Part shown: positions 36,585-48,857 of the stretch, one piece after another
Layout: each line of letters opens with the position of its first letter
Position numbering within the stretch: position 1 is the stretch's first letter
NCBI GenBank assembly: GCA_946122785.1
Contig: CAMGYJ010000011.1
Span: 35,986,513-36,050,512, forward strand
Reading direction: 5' to 3'
Length of the DNA: 64,000 bases
Source of the DNA: Linum tenue
Lineage: Eukaryota > Streptophyta > Magnoliopsida > Malpighiales > Linaceae
The notes under the pieces: generated by a model
The model's input: only the letters and a program-made list of their open reading frames with translations
The model's database searches: none
What the model was told of the DNA's origin: nothing
Program-made: the position numbers and the translations under genes

Positions 36585-39500
36585 ATGCCGGCTTCCCCTT
36601 CTTTCCCTTCCTCTGGTAATCCCCTTCTCTCTCTCTCTCTTCACTCTCTTCCCCCCAATATTGTTGCTTCAATTTGCTGTAATTTCTCTTATTTTTGACT
36701 CTCTCCCCAACCCGAACTCCCGCAGATGGCAGAGGCAAATGGAAGAGGCGGAAGCGCGAACCCCAGATTCCCCGTAAACCCAAGCACGACGACTCCGACG
36801 AGGACTACGACGCCGCTACCCCACTCGACGATGACAACCACCTCGACCGTGAGGGTTCCGAGGACCCTAGCGCCGTCAACCCTCCTGTTCCTCGCTCCTT
36901 CCCCGATCCGGTCGAGGTGCTTGCTGACGGAGGGGTCCGGGTTTGCGACTTCCCTCCCGTCGTTAGGCGCGCCGTGAATCGCCCTCATGCTTCCGTTCTC
37001 GCGATTGTGGCTGCCGAGCGGGCCAACTTGCGCGGGGAAGCTAGCAGTGGTGGCAGTGGTAGAGGGTTGCTCCCTAATTTGGAGAACTTGTCGTGTGGGC
37101 AGATGGCGGCCTTGTCTGCTGGCCCTGCAGAGAGTGTTGGTGGTGGGGATCAGGAGAGAAGTGACGGTGGTAATTCCGCGTTTGTGGTAACGCCTCCCAA
37201 GATTATGGAGGGAAAAGGGGTTGTCAAGCGGTTTGGGAATAAGCTTCTCCTGGTCCCTATGCATTCAGGTATTACTCGAATATTTCTGGTGGGTTGTTTT
37301 GTTTGTATTTTCTCGAGCTGGCAGTGTTTTGTCAGAATATGGTGACACAAGAGTGGAGTCCTGTGGCTTTTATTACTAAATGTTAGTGGCCTTAGTTTTG
37401 TGCTTTGACAAAAAGGTAAATGCCGCAACTTTTGCTGGAGAAGTAGTGTTGTTCCGAGGAATGATTTCAGAGCTTCTTTTGTGGATCCTAGGGATTAGTG
37501 AAGAATGTGGCTTCCCAAAACTGCTAATTTAGAACTAGTTTTGAACGACGGTTCCTCATGGGAATGAAGAGAGAGACAGGTTGGTTGTTGGTGTATCTGC
37601 TTTGCGTAGTTTAAGTTACACCACTGTTAGTGTTCCTGTGCTCAGCATCTGGTTTCACTTGTTTGTATGTTCAGTGTTTATAAAAAAATAACGTGAATTA
37701 TGGGTGGGTATGTACTACTGGCAGTGCAGCAAACACTGTGTACCTGAGGGTCCCGTTGAGAATTTATTGAAAAAGTCAAATCATTGTCAGATAACCAATA
37801 CCTTACTTTTGTCAATTTTATAACCGCCCATGTTTTGAACTAAAATGTTGGTGTTTGGGAAGCCAGACTTACCCCTAGTTACTCAGTAAGTACAAATGTG
37901 CTAGCTCATTTCTGAGATTAATTTTCTATTGAAACAAAGACGTTCATAGCCTGTTACTAAGTGGGATTGGAGAGTTATAGATGGAATTCATAGATATTAG
38001 ACTGTGAGCCTGTATCTCAGTGTTTTTTCTTGGATCAACTGTTTGCCCTCTGCCAGTTAAGTTGAAACTTTTCGCTTAGATATAGCCATGTCTCTTAATA
38101 GAGGTTGCTAGTTTGCTTACTATGAACTGCACATTCGCCTTTAAACGCCTGTCGTACGGTGTTGTTTCAAGGATAAGCCAAAGTTTGCTTGTTTTGCAGT
38201 TTTATTGTGAACCCAGGCAAACCTATTTTTGACTTGTGTGGCTTCCACGTGGCTTTGTGGATAGTAGATTTTCTTGCTTTTCTTGAATGGTAGTACATGA
38301 AAGTTGCGTAGACAATGGCTTGGATTTTTCCAAATATTTGGCCTTCAGTTGTTCCATTTTTCCCCAGTTTATCTACCTGTATGTTTGCCATATCCACATC
38401 TTTGTTGTGATCTTTCCACATTTTCTTTTGGATCTCCTATGAATAGATTGGTTCGCACCTGCGACTGTCCATCGGCTGGAGAGGCAAGTGGTTCCTCATT
38501 TCTTCTCAGGAAAATCAACTGATCATACACCAGAAAAGTATATGGACTGTAGGAACCACATTGTTGCTAAATACATGGAGACTCCTGATACGCGGCTAAC
38601 AGTTTCAGATTGTCATGGATTGGTACCTGGCATTGGTGATGAAGAGTTGACCCGAATTGTGAGGTTTTTAGATCATTGGGGAATAATCAATTACTGTGCA
38701 GCCGCACCAAGTCGTGAATCTTGGAATGTTGGATCATATTTGAGGGAGGATGCAAGTGGTGAGGTTCATGTGCCGTCAGCTGCTTTAAAGTCTATTGATA
38801 GTTTAATCAAATTTGACAAGCCTAAATGTAGGCTTAAGGCGGCTGATGTTAATTCATCATTGTCATGTCATGATGATAATCCCACTGACTTGGATAACAG
38901 AATTCGAGAGCGATTGTCTGAAAGTTGTTGCAATTACTGTGGTCATTCCCTTCTCACTGTGTACTATCAGTCTCGAAAAGATGTAAGTTGGATACTTTTA
39001 TTTTGGTTTTCTTTCTCTGTTTGGGTATTTTTGTTTGTTTTGGCAAAAACTAAATAAATCTTTGTGTTTATCAGCATCTTTATACTTGGTTGTCTTTTTC
39101 CTCATGTTCTATTGATCCACTGTACCAGGTTGATATCCTGCTATGCTATGACTGCTTCCATGATGGTAGATATGTTAATCGTCATTCAAGCTTAGATTTT
39201 TCCAAGGTGGATTCGACAAGAGATTATGGTGATGTAGATGGAGAAAGCTGGACTGATCAAGAAACTTTACTCCTGCTTGAGGCAATGGAGATCTACAGTG
39301 AGAACTGGAATGAAATTGCAGAGCATGTAGGCAGCAAGTCAAAAGCACAGTGCATCCTGCATTTTCTGCGTCTACCGATGGAGAATGGCCTTTTGGAAAA
39401 TATTGAAGTTTCAAGGATTTCTAAGTCTGCTAGTGCATCAAATGGGGATGACTGCAGTGGGTTTCATTCGAGTTCAAACGGTGAGATTCATTTTTGGTCA

Positions 39501-41721
39501 TCTGCTCGGGGCAGAATTTTTCTGTACTGAGGATGCGGCATTCCTAATATTTTATTATCTTTACTTCATCTATGAAGGATCCTGTACACTAGATAATGCA
39601 GAATGCCGGCTCCCTTTTGCAAATTCCGACAACCCAGTCATGGCATTGGTAGGTTATTACAATTTGCTGATCTTTCTTCCGTACTTCTATTGATTTTAGA
39701 GCAAGCTATAAGTTAGGACCTGGAAATGGGAAATGGTAGGCTATACACAGAGGTAGGATTTGGAGAGCAAGTTGGACTTGATTGAGCTGTTGTGTTAGCG
39801 AATCTAAGGTGTGAAAAGTGTCATGTAGGTTGCATTTCTTGCCTCTGCTATTGGTCCAAGAGTTGCTGCTGAATGTGCTCATGCATCCTTGGCAGCACTA
39901 TCCGAGGATAGTAGGTGAGTTCATTCCCCTCTCATTATCAGTCTACTCTATTATGTAATTTTTTTTGTACAACTGAACTCTCAGCCATTCATTCAGTAAC
40001 TTTGTTGAGCTGGCGTGCCTAATTATTGTTCATTCGTGACTGAAGTGAGGGCTATTTTTAAGGGGGTATATAAAATTTCGACTATTAAACTTTTTTGGTG
40101 TTGTTGGTTTAGCTTCTGCTAAAAAAGCAACTTCTTTTAAAGTTTACTAGAAGTGAAGAAAAAGTGTGTTTGATAGGGACTAGAAAAAGTTGAGTTAATG
40201 GGATACGAGTTATTCTTTGGTATATAAAAATGTAATTGATGAGGTAAGATGATAACTAATTTGTTAATTGTTAAAAAATGAGTACATTTTGGGAAATGAT
40301 TATTATGTGTGTAACTTTCGAATAGTCTTATTTCAAAGGGGCAAAGTTGAGAATGCATTTCTTGTGGGGCGATCTTTAGAATCAATAATTTTGGGTTTCT
40401 TCATGAATAGTTGAGCTAATAGTTTCCCTCTGGAAATGAAGGATGAATGCTGACCGAGTGCGAGGTAGACAAGACAATAATCATGGAGAAATTATGGATT
40501 CAGTGCATCAAAATGAAACCGAGACTGCTACATTATCTGTCGAGAAGGTTAAAGCTGCAGCCAGAGCTGGTCTTGCTGCTGCTGCAACCAAGGCTAAGCT
40601 CTTTGCAGATCATGAAGAACGTGAAATTCAGAGGCTTTCTGCCATAATCATTAATCATCAGGTAAACCCAGTGAAAATTTATTTTTCCGTTTCTGATGTC
40701 ATTTGAGCTGCTTAACATGCTAACTTTTCTGATGATTCATGACTGTTTGACTAGCGATCTTATATCACGGTCAGTTTAGAACCTTTCCATGATTGCCTTT
40801 TTATGTTATTGTTTAGGTGCCATGATTTTTTTTGTTAATTAAAGTATATAGTTGTTTTTCTACCTTGTACCCATGTCGGAACTATTTTGTTTTTCACTTG
40901 TAATGTAATTGTGGCCCCATAGATGGCCCTGGACATGGGATTGAGAGTAGCGGCATTGAGCTTGTCATTTGCTAGGTAGGTTTTGCCTAGATAAAGTATA
41001 GCCTGGAAGGTAAAACAGTTTTAGTATAATTTAAGGAAGAGGTGAAATAGAAATAATTGATTCTGAGTTCATTCCTTTCATTGGATAAGCTTGTGGTCAT
41101 CTTTCAAGATTGAAGCCAGACTAACGTCAGAACCCAGATAGAGTGAAACACTGGGGTATTGCTTGTGGATCTGTTTGAGTGCTGTAAATCATTGATTGAC
41201 TTGAGAGGTGGTTAATGTGGTGATCGCAGTTGAAGAGGTTAGAGCTTAAGCTGAAGCAGTTTGCAGAGGTAGAAACTCTTCTAATGAGAGAATGCGACCA
41301 AGTGGAGAAGATGAGGCAGAGGTTCTCTACAGAGCGAGCTCGAATGAAGTCGACTGACGTGGGGTCCATGCTGCCCGCGTCTCATATAAATCGAGCAGGC
41401 GTTGAGCCTTCCTCCATGCCAGCCAATAATATGGTCAACAACAACAGACCACAGATGATGCCCACTGCTTCTCAGCCGAGTGTTTCTGGGTATGGCAACA
41501 ACAGTCAGCAGCAGCAAGTTGTCCATCCGCAAATGCCCTTCATGCAACGAGGTCCGTCAATGTTCTCCATGGGGCCTAGGCTACCCTTATCAGCTATACA
41601 ACCATCGTCTTCAAGCGGGCAGGCCAATGTCATGTTCAATGCTTCTTCTGGTAATACGCAGCCTAACAATAATCTTAATCAAATTCTTAGGTCTGTGTCA
41701 GGGCCTAGCTCTGGTCTATAG
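36585..41721 (+). CDS. SWI3C: SWI/SNF chromatin-remodelling complex subunit SWI3C
   Basis: SWI3 proteins are core scaffold subunits of nuclear SWI/SNF remodellers. I read eight coding exons: 36585-36615, 36726-37268, 38447-38982, 39129-39480, 39578-39648, 39829-39914, 40442-40661 and 41230-41721. All introns are GT-AG with matching phases, giving 776 residues. Domains in order: a basic/acidic N-terminus ([20 protein letters not shown]); SWIRM at about 176-275 ([36 protein letters not shown]); a ZZ-type zinc finger at about 350-385 (CCNYCGHSL...LLCYDCF); SANT at about 410-460 ([40 protein letters not shown]); a C-terminal coiled coil at about 560-650 and a Gln/Asn/Pro/Met-rich tail. The domain order and the GRGKWKRKKR-like start favour SWI3C over A, B and D. 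The start codon is in exon 1, only 31 coding bases long, and CT repeats follow in intron 1. No defect is seen. Confidence 0.95.
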
Positions 41722-42194
41722 GTTGAAAAGCTAACTTTTTTCCTGGACTCGAATTGGGAGTTCAGAGCATGTTGTTAATTTGCTACAGAAGACCCTGGGT
41801 TCACCACCATTTGTACATCACTCAGGGTTTAGTGTGTAGGGCTTGTAACAGAATATAACAAACATTTCGCCTGAGATGGCGACTTTCGTGAAAGGAATTT
41901 GGGGTAGGTTAATATTTCCCATATTCGAGAAGTCACAGTTGTCTGGCGTAAACAGATGTTGGCAGGAGTGAATGGTCGGAGGCGTTATTGAGGCCACGTT
42001 GGCCTTAATCATAACCTAAATATTAGGTAGTCATTAGAATTTATAATTTTACGTTTAGCACAAAGTTGAATGTAGATGTGGTGGAAGTACACAAAAGCGC
42101 TTAAAATCATGGTTTTATATTGTATTTATGTGTTCTTGTGTGTAACATGACAGGAAAAAAATGAAACTAACGTGAAAGCACTTAAAAGTTAAAA
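41722..42194. other. SWI3C 3' flank
   Basis: Presumed 3' UTR followed by AT-rich spacer. No ORF or repeat was recognised before the Mutator-like element. Confidence 0.5.
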
Positions 42195-43503
42195 AGTGTT
42201 AATTGCATGGTTGGTAACTGAGGTTACAAACAAACGTTCATGTTTGGTCACTCGAAATATTTAAATCATTGATGGTACTTCACTTTACGAAAACCATTCA
42301 CTCTCCATTAGCTGCCGTCCATCACCATTAACAAAGTCCGTTAAGTGATGACTTGGCGGACGGAATCGCCTAATCATCACCATTTTTCCTGAAGTCTGAC
42401 CCGACCAACCTCGTCATTGAGACCCACCATGTTATCTAAACCTACCCAAGTACCCAACCCTCTAACCAAACCAGACCCGACCAACCAACTAAACTACCCA
42501 CTAAGATTAAAACCCTAATTTCTAAAACAAATCATCACCCTCCCCTTCTCCATCCAGCGGCTGGTCCAGAGCTACGGGCCGAGGAACTGGTCACTCATCA
42601 GCAAGTCGATCCCCGGACGGTCCAGAAAATCGTGCCGTCTGCGTTGGTGCAACCAGCTCTCTCCGGAGGTCGACCACCGGTCGTTCAGCGTCGAGGAAGA
42701 CGACACCATGATCAAGGCCCACTCGCGGTTCGACAACAAGTGGGCCAAAATCGCCCGCCTCCTTAACGGCCGCACCGATAACGCGATCAAGAACCACCAG
42801 AACTCCACCCTCAAGAGGAAATCGACCGACGATTTGAGCTCCCCCGACGAGCAGCAGCCGCTCAAGAGATCGGCCAGCCTCGACGCCGAGACCACCGATT
42901 TCTCGGGTCTGTACTTGAACTCGAGCAGCCCCTCCGGATTCGAGCTTAGCGATTCCGGTAACGCCGCCGCTTCTACATCCCTGTCTACCGCCCTCTCGGC
43001 AGGACCGCGTCGTTGATCCCTCCAACTCTTTCAATGGATGTGTTGTCTTGGGATGCGCCGACCTCGCTCTGGCTGTCTCTGGTAGCCCGACGCACGGTCC
43101 GCAATCTCCTGTCCTCGCACTACCGTCGCTGTATGGAGAAGGGGACGGTGTTGATTTGTTTTAGAAATTAGGGTTTTAATCTTAGCGGGTAGTTTAGTTG
43201 GTGGGTCGGGTTGGGTCTGGTTTGGTTAGAGGGTTGGGTAGGTTTAAATGACATAACAGGTCTCAATGACGTGGCCGGTCGGGTCATACTATTTTTGGGT
43301 TAAATAGTGCTGATTAGGCAATTTCGTCCGCCACGTCATCACTTAATGGACTCTGTTAACGACGATAGACGACAGTTAATGGAGAGTGACCAAACGTGAA
43401 CGGTTTTCGTAAAGTGAAGTCCCACCAATGGATTTAAATATTTCGAGTGACCAAACTTGAACGTTTTTTTTGTAATCTCAGTGATCAACCATGCAATTAA
43501 TCC
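42195..43503. mobile_element. Pack-MULE-type element 1, carrying a MYB gene fragment
   Basis: The ends (gtgttaattgcatggttgg ... ccatgcaattaatcc) are inverted, and the inverted arms run for about 360 bp (42195-42556 and 43130-43503). The 10-mer aaagttaaaa flanks it at 42185-42194 and 43504-43513, consistent with a Mutator-like 8-11 bp target duplication. No transposase is present. The centre is GC-richer than the arms and holds a piece of a host MYB gene. The termini match those of elements 51205-52373 and 60013-61933. Confidence 0.85.
42556..43130 (+). pseudogene. Captured R2R3-MYB fragment (MYB44/MYB73-like)
   Basis: It reads [39 protein letters not shown] and [20 protein letters not shown], which is the end of R2 plus most of R3 of a subgroup 22 MYB. 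After a frameshift near 42975 the MYB44-like C-terminal motif continues ([24 protein letters not shown]). The start of R2 is missing. Two conserved residues are altered: GRSGKSC reads GRSRKSC, and the last R3 tryptophan (NHWNSTLKRK) is glutamine. It is therefore a transposon-carried fragment, not a functional factor. Confidence 0.85.
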
Positions 43504-44100
43504 AAAGTTAAAACCATGTTAATATTACGTAGGGGTGTTCAAAATGGTCACCAAACCAAAATTTTATTAACCATGAGATACAATATCATAACCAAACCGT
43601 CCAAACTCGTACAACAATCAAATTAACCAAACTAAAGTTTAATCGATTTGGTTAATTGGTTAACCATGTTAACATCATATTATCATTAAGCGAGAAAATT
43701 TTCGGTTAATACATGAATTCACAATTATTATGATGAATAAAACATTACAATGTATATGTGAAAATATATGTCAATAGTATAGAGTTAATTAATTGTTGTG
43801 ATTGTGATAATCGAATTAGTCTCTTAGCAATTATAATAGGTTGAAAAAGACATTCCTTTCAAGTTTTCATCTAATATATTGTATGAGTTTTATTTAAATT
43901 AGGCATTCATATATCATGGTTTACACTCTATAAATACAAATATATAGTATATGAACAATATTAAACTTTATAGTTGATGAGCCTAAAAGGAAAGAATGTC
44001 TGGCTCTTGAGTGGTTATGCCAAGTATTAATTAAGTGTATATAATATATATTAGATATAGGATGTGCCTACGGTGACATGCATGTCACGGTGACTTGCAC
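43504..44100. other. Intergenic, one hAT-like end
   Basis: AT-rich. At about 43533 the string taggggtgttcaaaatggtc resembles a hAT-MITE terminus followed by aaccaaa-rich sequence. A matching right end was not found. Confidence 0.35.
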
Positions 44101-44104
44101 TTTC

Positions 44105-44209
44105 CGGTCGACCTCAGTTAGGATTAGGTCACCTCATTTAGAATTCGGTCGACCTCATATAGGATCCGGTCGACCTCATTTAGGATTCGGTCGACCTCAT
44201 ATAGAATCA
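44105..44209. repeat. Short tandem repeat, about 21-bp unit (cggtcgacctcatttaggat)
   Basis: Five imperfect consecutive copies of a unit like cggtcgacctcatttaggat, varying at the tt/ta position and the last base. One copy has lost the central cg. Confidence 0.85.
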
Positions 44210-45635
44210 GCATGACCTAATCTGTTGTTTCAGTGTAAAAACAGTTCATGGTGCCTACTTTGGATATTCATATCATACAATTGGCTAGATGGAAATTGAA
44301 GACTAATGACTTGTTTTGAAGCTGGAGTGTCCCTCTACATATTGAAGTGATTGAGAACTCGATAGGAAGTCCAAAAGACCATTTTTGAACCTCATCAAAA
44401 GGCTATGCCAAAACTGGGAAACTGTCTGGAAATGGCTAAGTCTGGAAACGTGTTTGGGAAGCCTATTTTGGAGCTCAATTCGAGAAGCATGAATGCGAGT
44501 CGAGTCCAGGAGCCTCTACCACGTTAAATTAGGTATGGTTTTATACAAATTTAAGGCATTGGATGAAAGATTGGATATCTGTAAGGCTTCAAACAAAAGG
44601 GTCGAAGTTGCTACGAAGGCTGTTTTTCTGGCAGACTTCGAGCACATCAGCATGACATCAGCATCCTCTCTCTCCTGAAAAGCCTTTAATTTTCCCCTCC
44701 TTAATCTTTGACGGACGATTTCTCACTCGTTTTAAGTCGAAATTTAATTTTTTTTTGCACAGTTAGATCAGATTAATTGTCCTCTTCAAAATGATATCCA
44801 CTTTGATATATTTTTCGAACAAAAAAGAATAGAGCCATTTTATACCAGTCTATACCATATGGTATTGACTGGTATTAAAATAAGAGCATACCTATGGTTT
44901 GAAAAGCGTACCATGGTGGTATGACACAAACCAAAATGGTAGGATGGTTGAATACATGATAGTAGAAGTATATTAATTGTCATTTACGACTTTTAACATT
45001 GTATACCATAAGATACCATAAGATACCACCCTGGACCAGGGTGGTATTGTATGGTATTGTGTGGTATTTTTTTTTGTCTTGTAATTTGTTCACCCAGAAA
45101 TTTGTAGATCCAATAGATCATGATGAACTCGTCCCTGCTGTGCAAACGTTTTCAAAAACGAATTAAAAACGAAGAAGATACCATATGGTATGCAGTTGGT
45201 ACCGAGAGGCCATAATTTTTTTTTTTTCTCAAAAAATATTGAAAATTGATCTCATTTTGTAGAGCACGATGAAATCGTTCCATTTGTGCAAAAAAAAAAA
45301 AAAATTAAAATCCGAGTTAAAACGAAAAAGATATGAGTCAATTAAGAAAACTAGTGAAAATAAAAATGACCTTTAATTCTCCATCCTTAGATCTGAATTT
45401 TCTAAATGAAGGGTCCAGATTTAGTTATTGATGGGTGCATGGGTTATGCACCCTAACTTGAGCCCCTCCCTAGTCCGTACAACCGTCAGTTTTCCCTCAG
45501 TAGCAACATTTACTCTCTCCAGTTGCTTTTTGTCACATTCCCTCTCCCTCCGCTTATTGTCGAACATTATCTTCATTGCCATCTACCCCGTAGAAAAAAC
45601 ATAACTTCTTATTTCCAGCAATGAATCCTTAGTCG
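44210..45635. other. Intergenic without recognised genes
   Basis: AT-rich DNA. Around 44845-45070 and 45178-45200 the motif ataccatatggtat and its variants (taccat, atggta) recur in both orientations, suggesting a decayed foldback element. The remainder is unassigned. Confidence 0.35.
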
Positions 45636-45640
45636 TGTGT

Positions 45641-46688
45641 TTCCCGGCGAGAAAACTTGCGTTGAAATCGAATTGATTGCACCTTGACTTCTTTGGACAA
45701 CAATCAACTTAACACGGTTCACTCCTCTTCAAACAAAGTTCGAACGAGGGTGTTTGATGTTTACACGACTCACGAGACATATTTCTACATTAAATTACCC
45801 TACTCATATGGAGGTTCAGTGAGAGCTTCAGATCTACGACTACAACTAAAAGTTGCAGAGGAAAGATAAAAAGATAAAAGTTGACATTGAGTTGTCTGGT
45901 GTAAATTGGGCGGCCTCTTTCTCTGTCAACTCCTCTTATTTATAGTTTTGAAGTGGTAACCGTCGTAGAAAAATCGCCTGGAGAGTAACTTCCAAAAAGA
46001 ACTGCTCCATTTCTCCCTCGGACGTGGCTGACGTGTCCTTGCACGTGGGATAATCAACAATTGCTCTGTTAACCGCCTGCTCTCTCTCTTGGAACTGACG
46101 TCTTTGTGGCTTTCCTCTCCCATGTGGCTTGCTTTCTTACCTCGAACTTGTTATACTACCTTGGTCTATCGAACTTGACCGCAACGCGGTCTAGATCTCG
46201 TGACCATGTCGGTCTAGCGAAGTTGACGCCAACGTGGTCTAGATCTCGCGACCACGTCGGTCTAGCGGACTTGACGCCAACGTGGTCTAGATCTGGCGAC
46301 CACGTCGGCCTAGTGGACTTGACACCAACGTCGTTTAGATCTCGCGACCACGTCGATCTACTAGGCTTGACGCCAACGTGGTCTAGATCTCGCGACCACG
46401 TTGATCAACTAGGCTTGATGCCAACGTGGTCTAGATCTCGCGACCACGTTGGTCTCTACTAGACTTGACGCCAACGTGGTCTAGATCTCGCGACCACGTT
46501 GGGCTACCCAACTCGGAACGACGAGATTAGTTCCTTTCTAGAGACTTTGTGGTTTGCGCTTAAAAATCTTGTACATAAGGCCCAGCTTAAATAACATTAA
46601 TTGTTATTATTGATATGGCCTTATAAAGACAATTAATGCCTTGTAAATAATCAATGTGGTACAAGATTATTTTTGGGGTGTAAAAACA
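45641..46688 (-). repeat. Left LTR of the LARD-like element
   Basis: It contains seven tandem copies of a 48-bp unit (cttgacgccaacgtggtcta, then gatctcgcgaccacgt...) at about 46165-46505. Because 48 is divisible by three, the repeat keeps a plus-strand frame open (46106-46462), which is an artefact. Confidence 0.85.
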
Positions 46689-46774
46689 TGCCCCCCAACT
46701 ATGCTAGCCAAAGTACTGAGATGGCTTTACCATATAGTCGGATTTGTTTTCCTTAGCCAAATTCGACATCATTG

Positions 46775-47100
46775 ATCAAGCCAACATGGCTGGATGGAAC
46801 TCGACGTCAAAGACTTGTCTCATGCCTTAGCCAAATTTTGGCTACCACGTCAAGTCATCGCTATCGCGTTAAGCCAACATGGCCGGATAGAACATGTCGT
46901 CAAAACTTGTTTCATGCCTTAGCCAAATTTGATTTTTCACGTCAATGCAACATGGCGAGATGGAACTTGACATCAAGGCTTGTCTCATGTCTTAGCCAAA
47001 TTTTGGCTCTCAATAATCAAGCCAACATGGACGGATGGAACTTGACGTCAAAGACTTATTCCATGCATTAGCCAAATTTTGGCTTTTAATGGTCAAACCA
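46775..47100. repeat. Degenerate tandem repeat, about 75-95 bp unit, inside the LARD-like element
   Basis: Four imperfect copies of a unit starting caagccaacatggctggatg and ending gccttagccaaattttggct. They are the first sequence inside the left LTR. Confidence 0.75.
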
Positions 47101-47544
47101 CCCAATGCCTTCAACGAGACACCAAGCTCACTTTATCACCTACGCCCTCATTGACATCTCATCTCACCTCGTCACAAGGCTAGACAGCTCCCTCGCGACA
47201 AGTCAAGCCATCTACCTTTTGCCTTAGAAAAATCATGCTAATTTTATCTTGCTAGAGACATTATGATCACCACTCCTCTACTACCACGTTTCAAGCCATT
47301 ATGCCCACCCAGGTCGTGGCTACTCGGGAGAAGACAACATGGCCTGGCATGGCCTGATGTATGACTCGGCATGTCAAGCCATCAGAACGACTTGGTGGCA
47401 AGATTTTCATATCGAAGTCTAACAACTTCGACTCAAGAATTTCACTTTCATATTCTCTCTATTTTTTTTGTTTTAGCCATGGTTGTCTACAATTTTTTTT
47501 AGATAAATAATATATAATAACTACCTTATGTATATTTATTTATT

Positions 47545-48021
47545 TTATATGGCAAGAAGTGACAGACGACGCTGCTCTCCATATCCTTTGGCAATAATCA
47601 ATGTACTAAAGGTGTACACCCATTGCCAAGTCCACGGATCAAACCAGACATGCCATCCATAGACCACATGACTCTTTTCCTCCATGGGAGATGACTCTCC
47701 ATACATCGGTTTTGAATTTTTCATCTTACCACTAGATGGTACATGGTCGTGTATTGTCTTGGTGGCCTTGCATGGAATCTCATGCTCATTTTCCTTGGCC
47801 GCCTTACTTGACATGTCAAGATCACCATGACTTTTTCTTTGTCTTGGATGCCACCAACTGAACACACGTCTACTCTTCTCATGTTGAAGACCTGGATGCC
47901 TAGACATGACAAATTTATTGCCACGTATATGGCATGCTTGACTTTGAGTTGGTGACTTCTTATATATGCCTACTTGTCCACCCATTGTGGTTGGTGACAA
48001 GTACTCACTACTCATAGACAA
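47545..48021 (-). CDS. Hypothetical internal ORF of the LARD-like element
   Basis: A 158-residue ORF in the element's sense direction (MSMSSEYLSPTTMGGQVGIY...; WHVWFDPWTWQWVYTF). No domain is recognised. It follows a 186-codon ORF (48572-48012) that starts with repeated MEENRQVMKETRQVMEENRR-like heptads, a possible coiled coil. The two may be remnants of one gag-like or non-canonical ORF. Real translation is doubtful. Confidence 0.3.
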   Translation of the reverse strand: MSMSSEYLSPTTMGGQVGIYKKSPTQSQACHIRGNKFVMSRHPGLQHEKSRRVFSWWHPRQRKSHGDLDMSSKAAKENEHEIPCKATKTIHDHVPSSGKMKNSKPMYGESSPMEEKSHVVYGWHVWFDPWTWQWVYTFSTLIIAKGYGEQRRLSLLAI

Positions 48022-48572
48022 GTAGTTGCCCCCTGTCTACTCTTGGTCATGCTGCTATACTTACTTAAGTCATGAGTGGCTTGGACGTGTTGTGTCGTAT
48101 TGAACATTCCTCCCACTCCATTCTTCATGGTGAGTGGCATGCTCCCTTGTCTAGAATTAGCCAAACTAGCATGCTTATCATAAGCATGTGTGGCTTTGAC
48201 TTCATATGGCTTCTTGGACATGCCTTGTTCATAGTTAGCCAAATTTTCAAATCTACAATAACTTTTTATGGTTTTCTCAAGTCGTGACTTGTTTGATATC
48301 ATCCCATGTCCACTACAAGTGGTTGGAGTCATGCCCCCCTTTTCCGGCAAAACCATTGATTGCAACGCTGGTTTTATTAAAAGTTTCCCAAAATCTCTTA
48401 AATCATTTTTACTTATCTCCAAAATATCATTCACGCGTTTATCCAAACTTAAATAAAAACAATCAAGTTGATATATTATTTGATGGGTACCTGCCAAGGT
48501 CTCCTCCATGCATCGGCGATTCTCCTCCATCACTTGACGAGTTTCTTTCATCACTTGGCGGTTCTCCTCCAA
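48012..48572 (-). CDS. Hypothetical internal ORF with N-terminal repeats
   Basis: A 186-residue ORF in the element's sense direction. The N-terminus repeats M-E-E-N-R / M-K-E-T-R modules, and the middle (LSLDKRVNDILEISKNDL) looks helical. It has no recognised domain. Upstream, in the same direction, sequence from about 48830 to 48650 also reads openly (VEEQVANIEHGQAPDAMTGG) until a stop. This suggests a decayed gag-position ORF running in from the primer site. Confidence 0.35.
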   Translation of the reverse strand: MEENRQVMKETRQVMEENRRCMEETLAGTHQIIYQLDCFYLSLDKRVNDILEISKNDLRDFGKLLIKPALQSMVLPEKGGMTPTTCSGHGMISNKSRLEKTIKSYCRFENLANYEQGMSKKPYEVKATHAYDKHASLANSRQGSMPLTMKNGVGGMFNTTQHVQATHDLSKYSSMTKSRQGATTCL

Positions 48573-48857
48573 GGCTTGACGGTTTTTCCTTCGAGGCTTA
48601 ACGGTTCTCAGCCACCATCTTGCGGTTCTCCTCTATCATCTGAGAAGGGCCCCCACTGATTCACCAAGATCTCCACTAGGCGTGGTCGCCACCAAGATCT
48701 CTGCTCCACCGTTTCCTCCGGTCATCGCGTCGGGCGCTTGGCCATGCTCGATGTTGGCCACTTGCTCCTCTACGAAACTAGTCGGAATGTCACTTTCTTG
48801 ATTCTTCGCCTCAGAGTCATCGAATCGACCACAAGCTTCCCACCAGGTGTGCCAAAT

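Noticed and set aside
42556..43016. A genuine MYB gene
   Set aside because: It lies between the inverted arms of a transposon, lacks R1/R2 start sequence, has a frameshift and has lost a structural tryptophan.
44105..44209. CRISPR-like array
   Set aside because: The units are contiguous without spacers and the DNA is plant nuclear. It is an ordinary minisatellite.
44493..44678. 61-codon ORF in the AT-rich spacer
   Set aside because: There is no family resemblance and no supporting context. Chance ORFs of this size are expected.
46106..46462. 118-codon plus-strand ORF with repeated SRSRDHVGL modules
   Set aside because: It is produced by the 48-bp tandem repeat of an LTR (48 is a multiple of three). 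It has no start context or homologue and lies antisense to the element.
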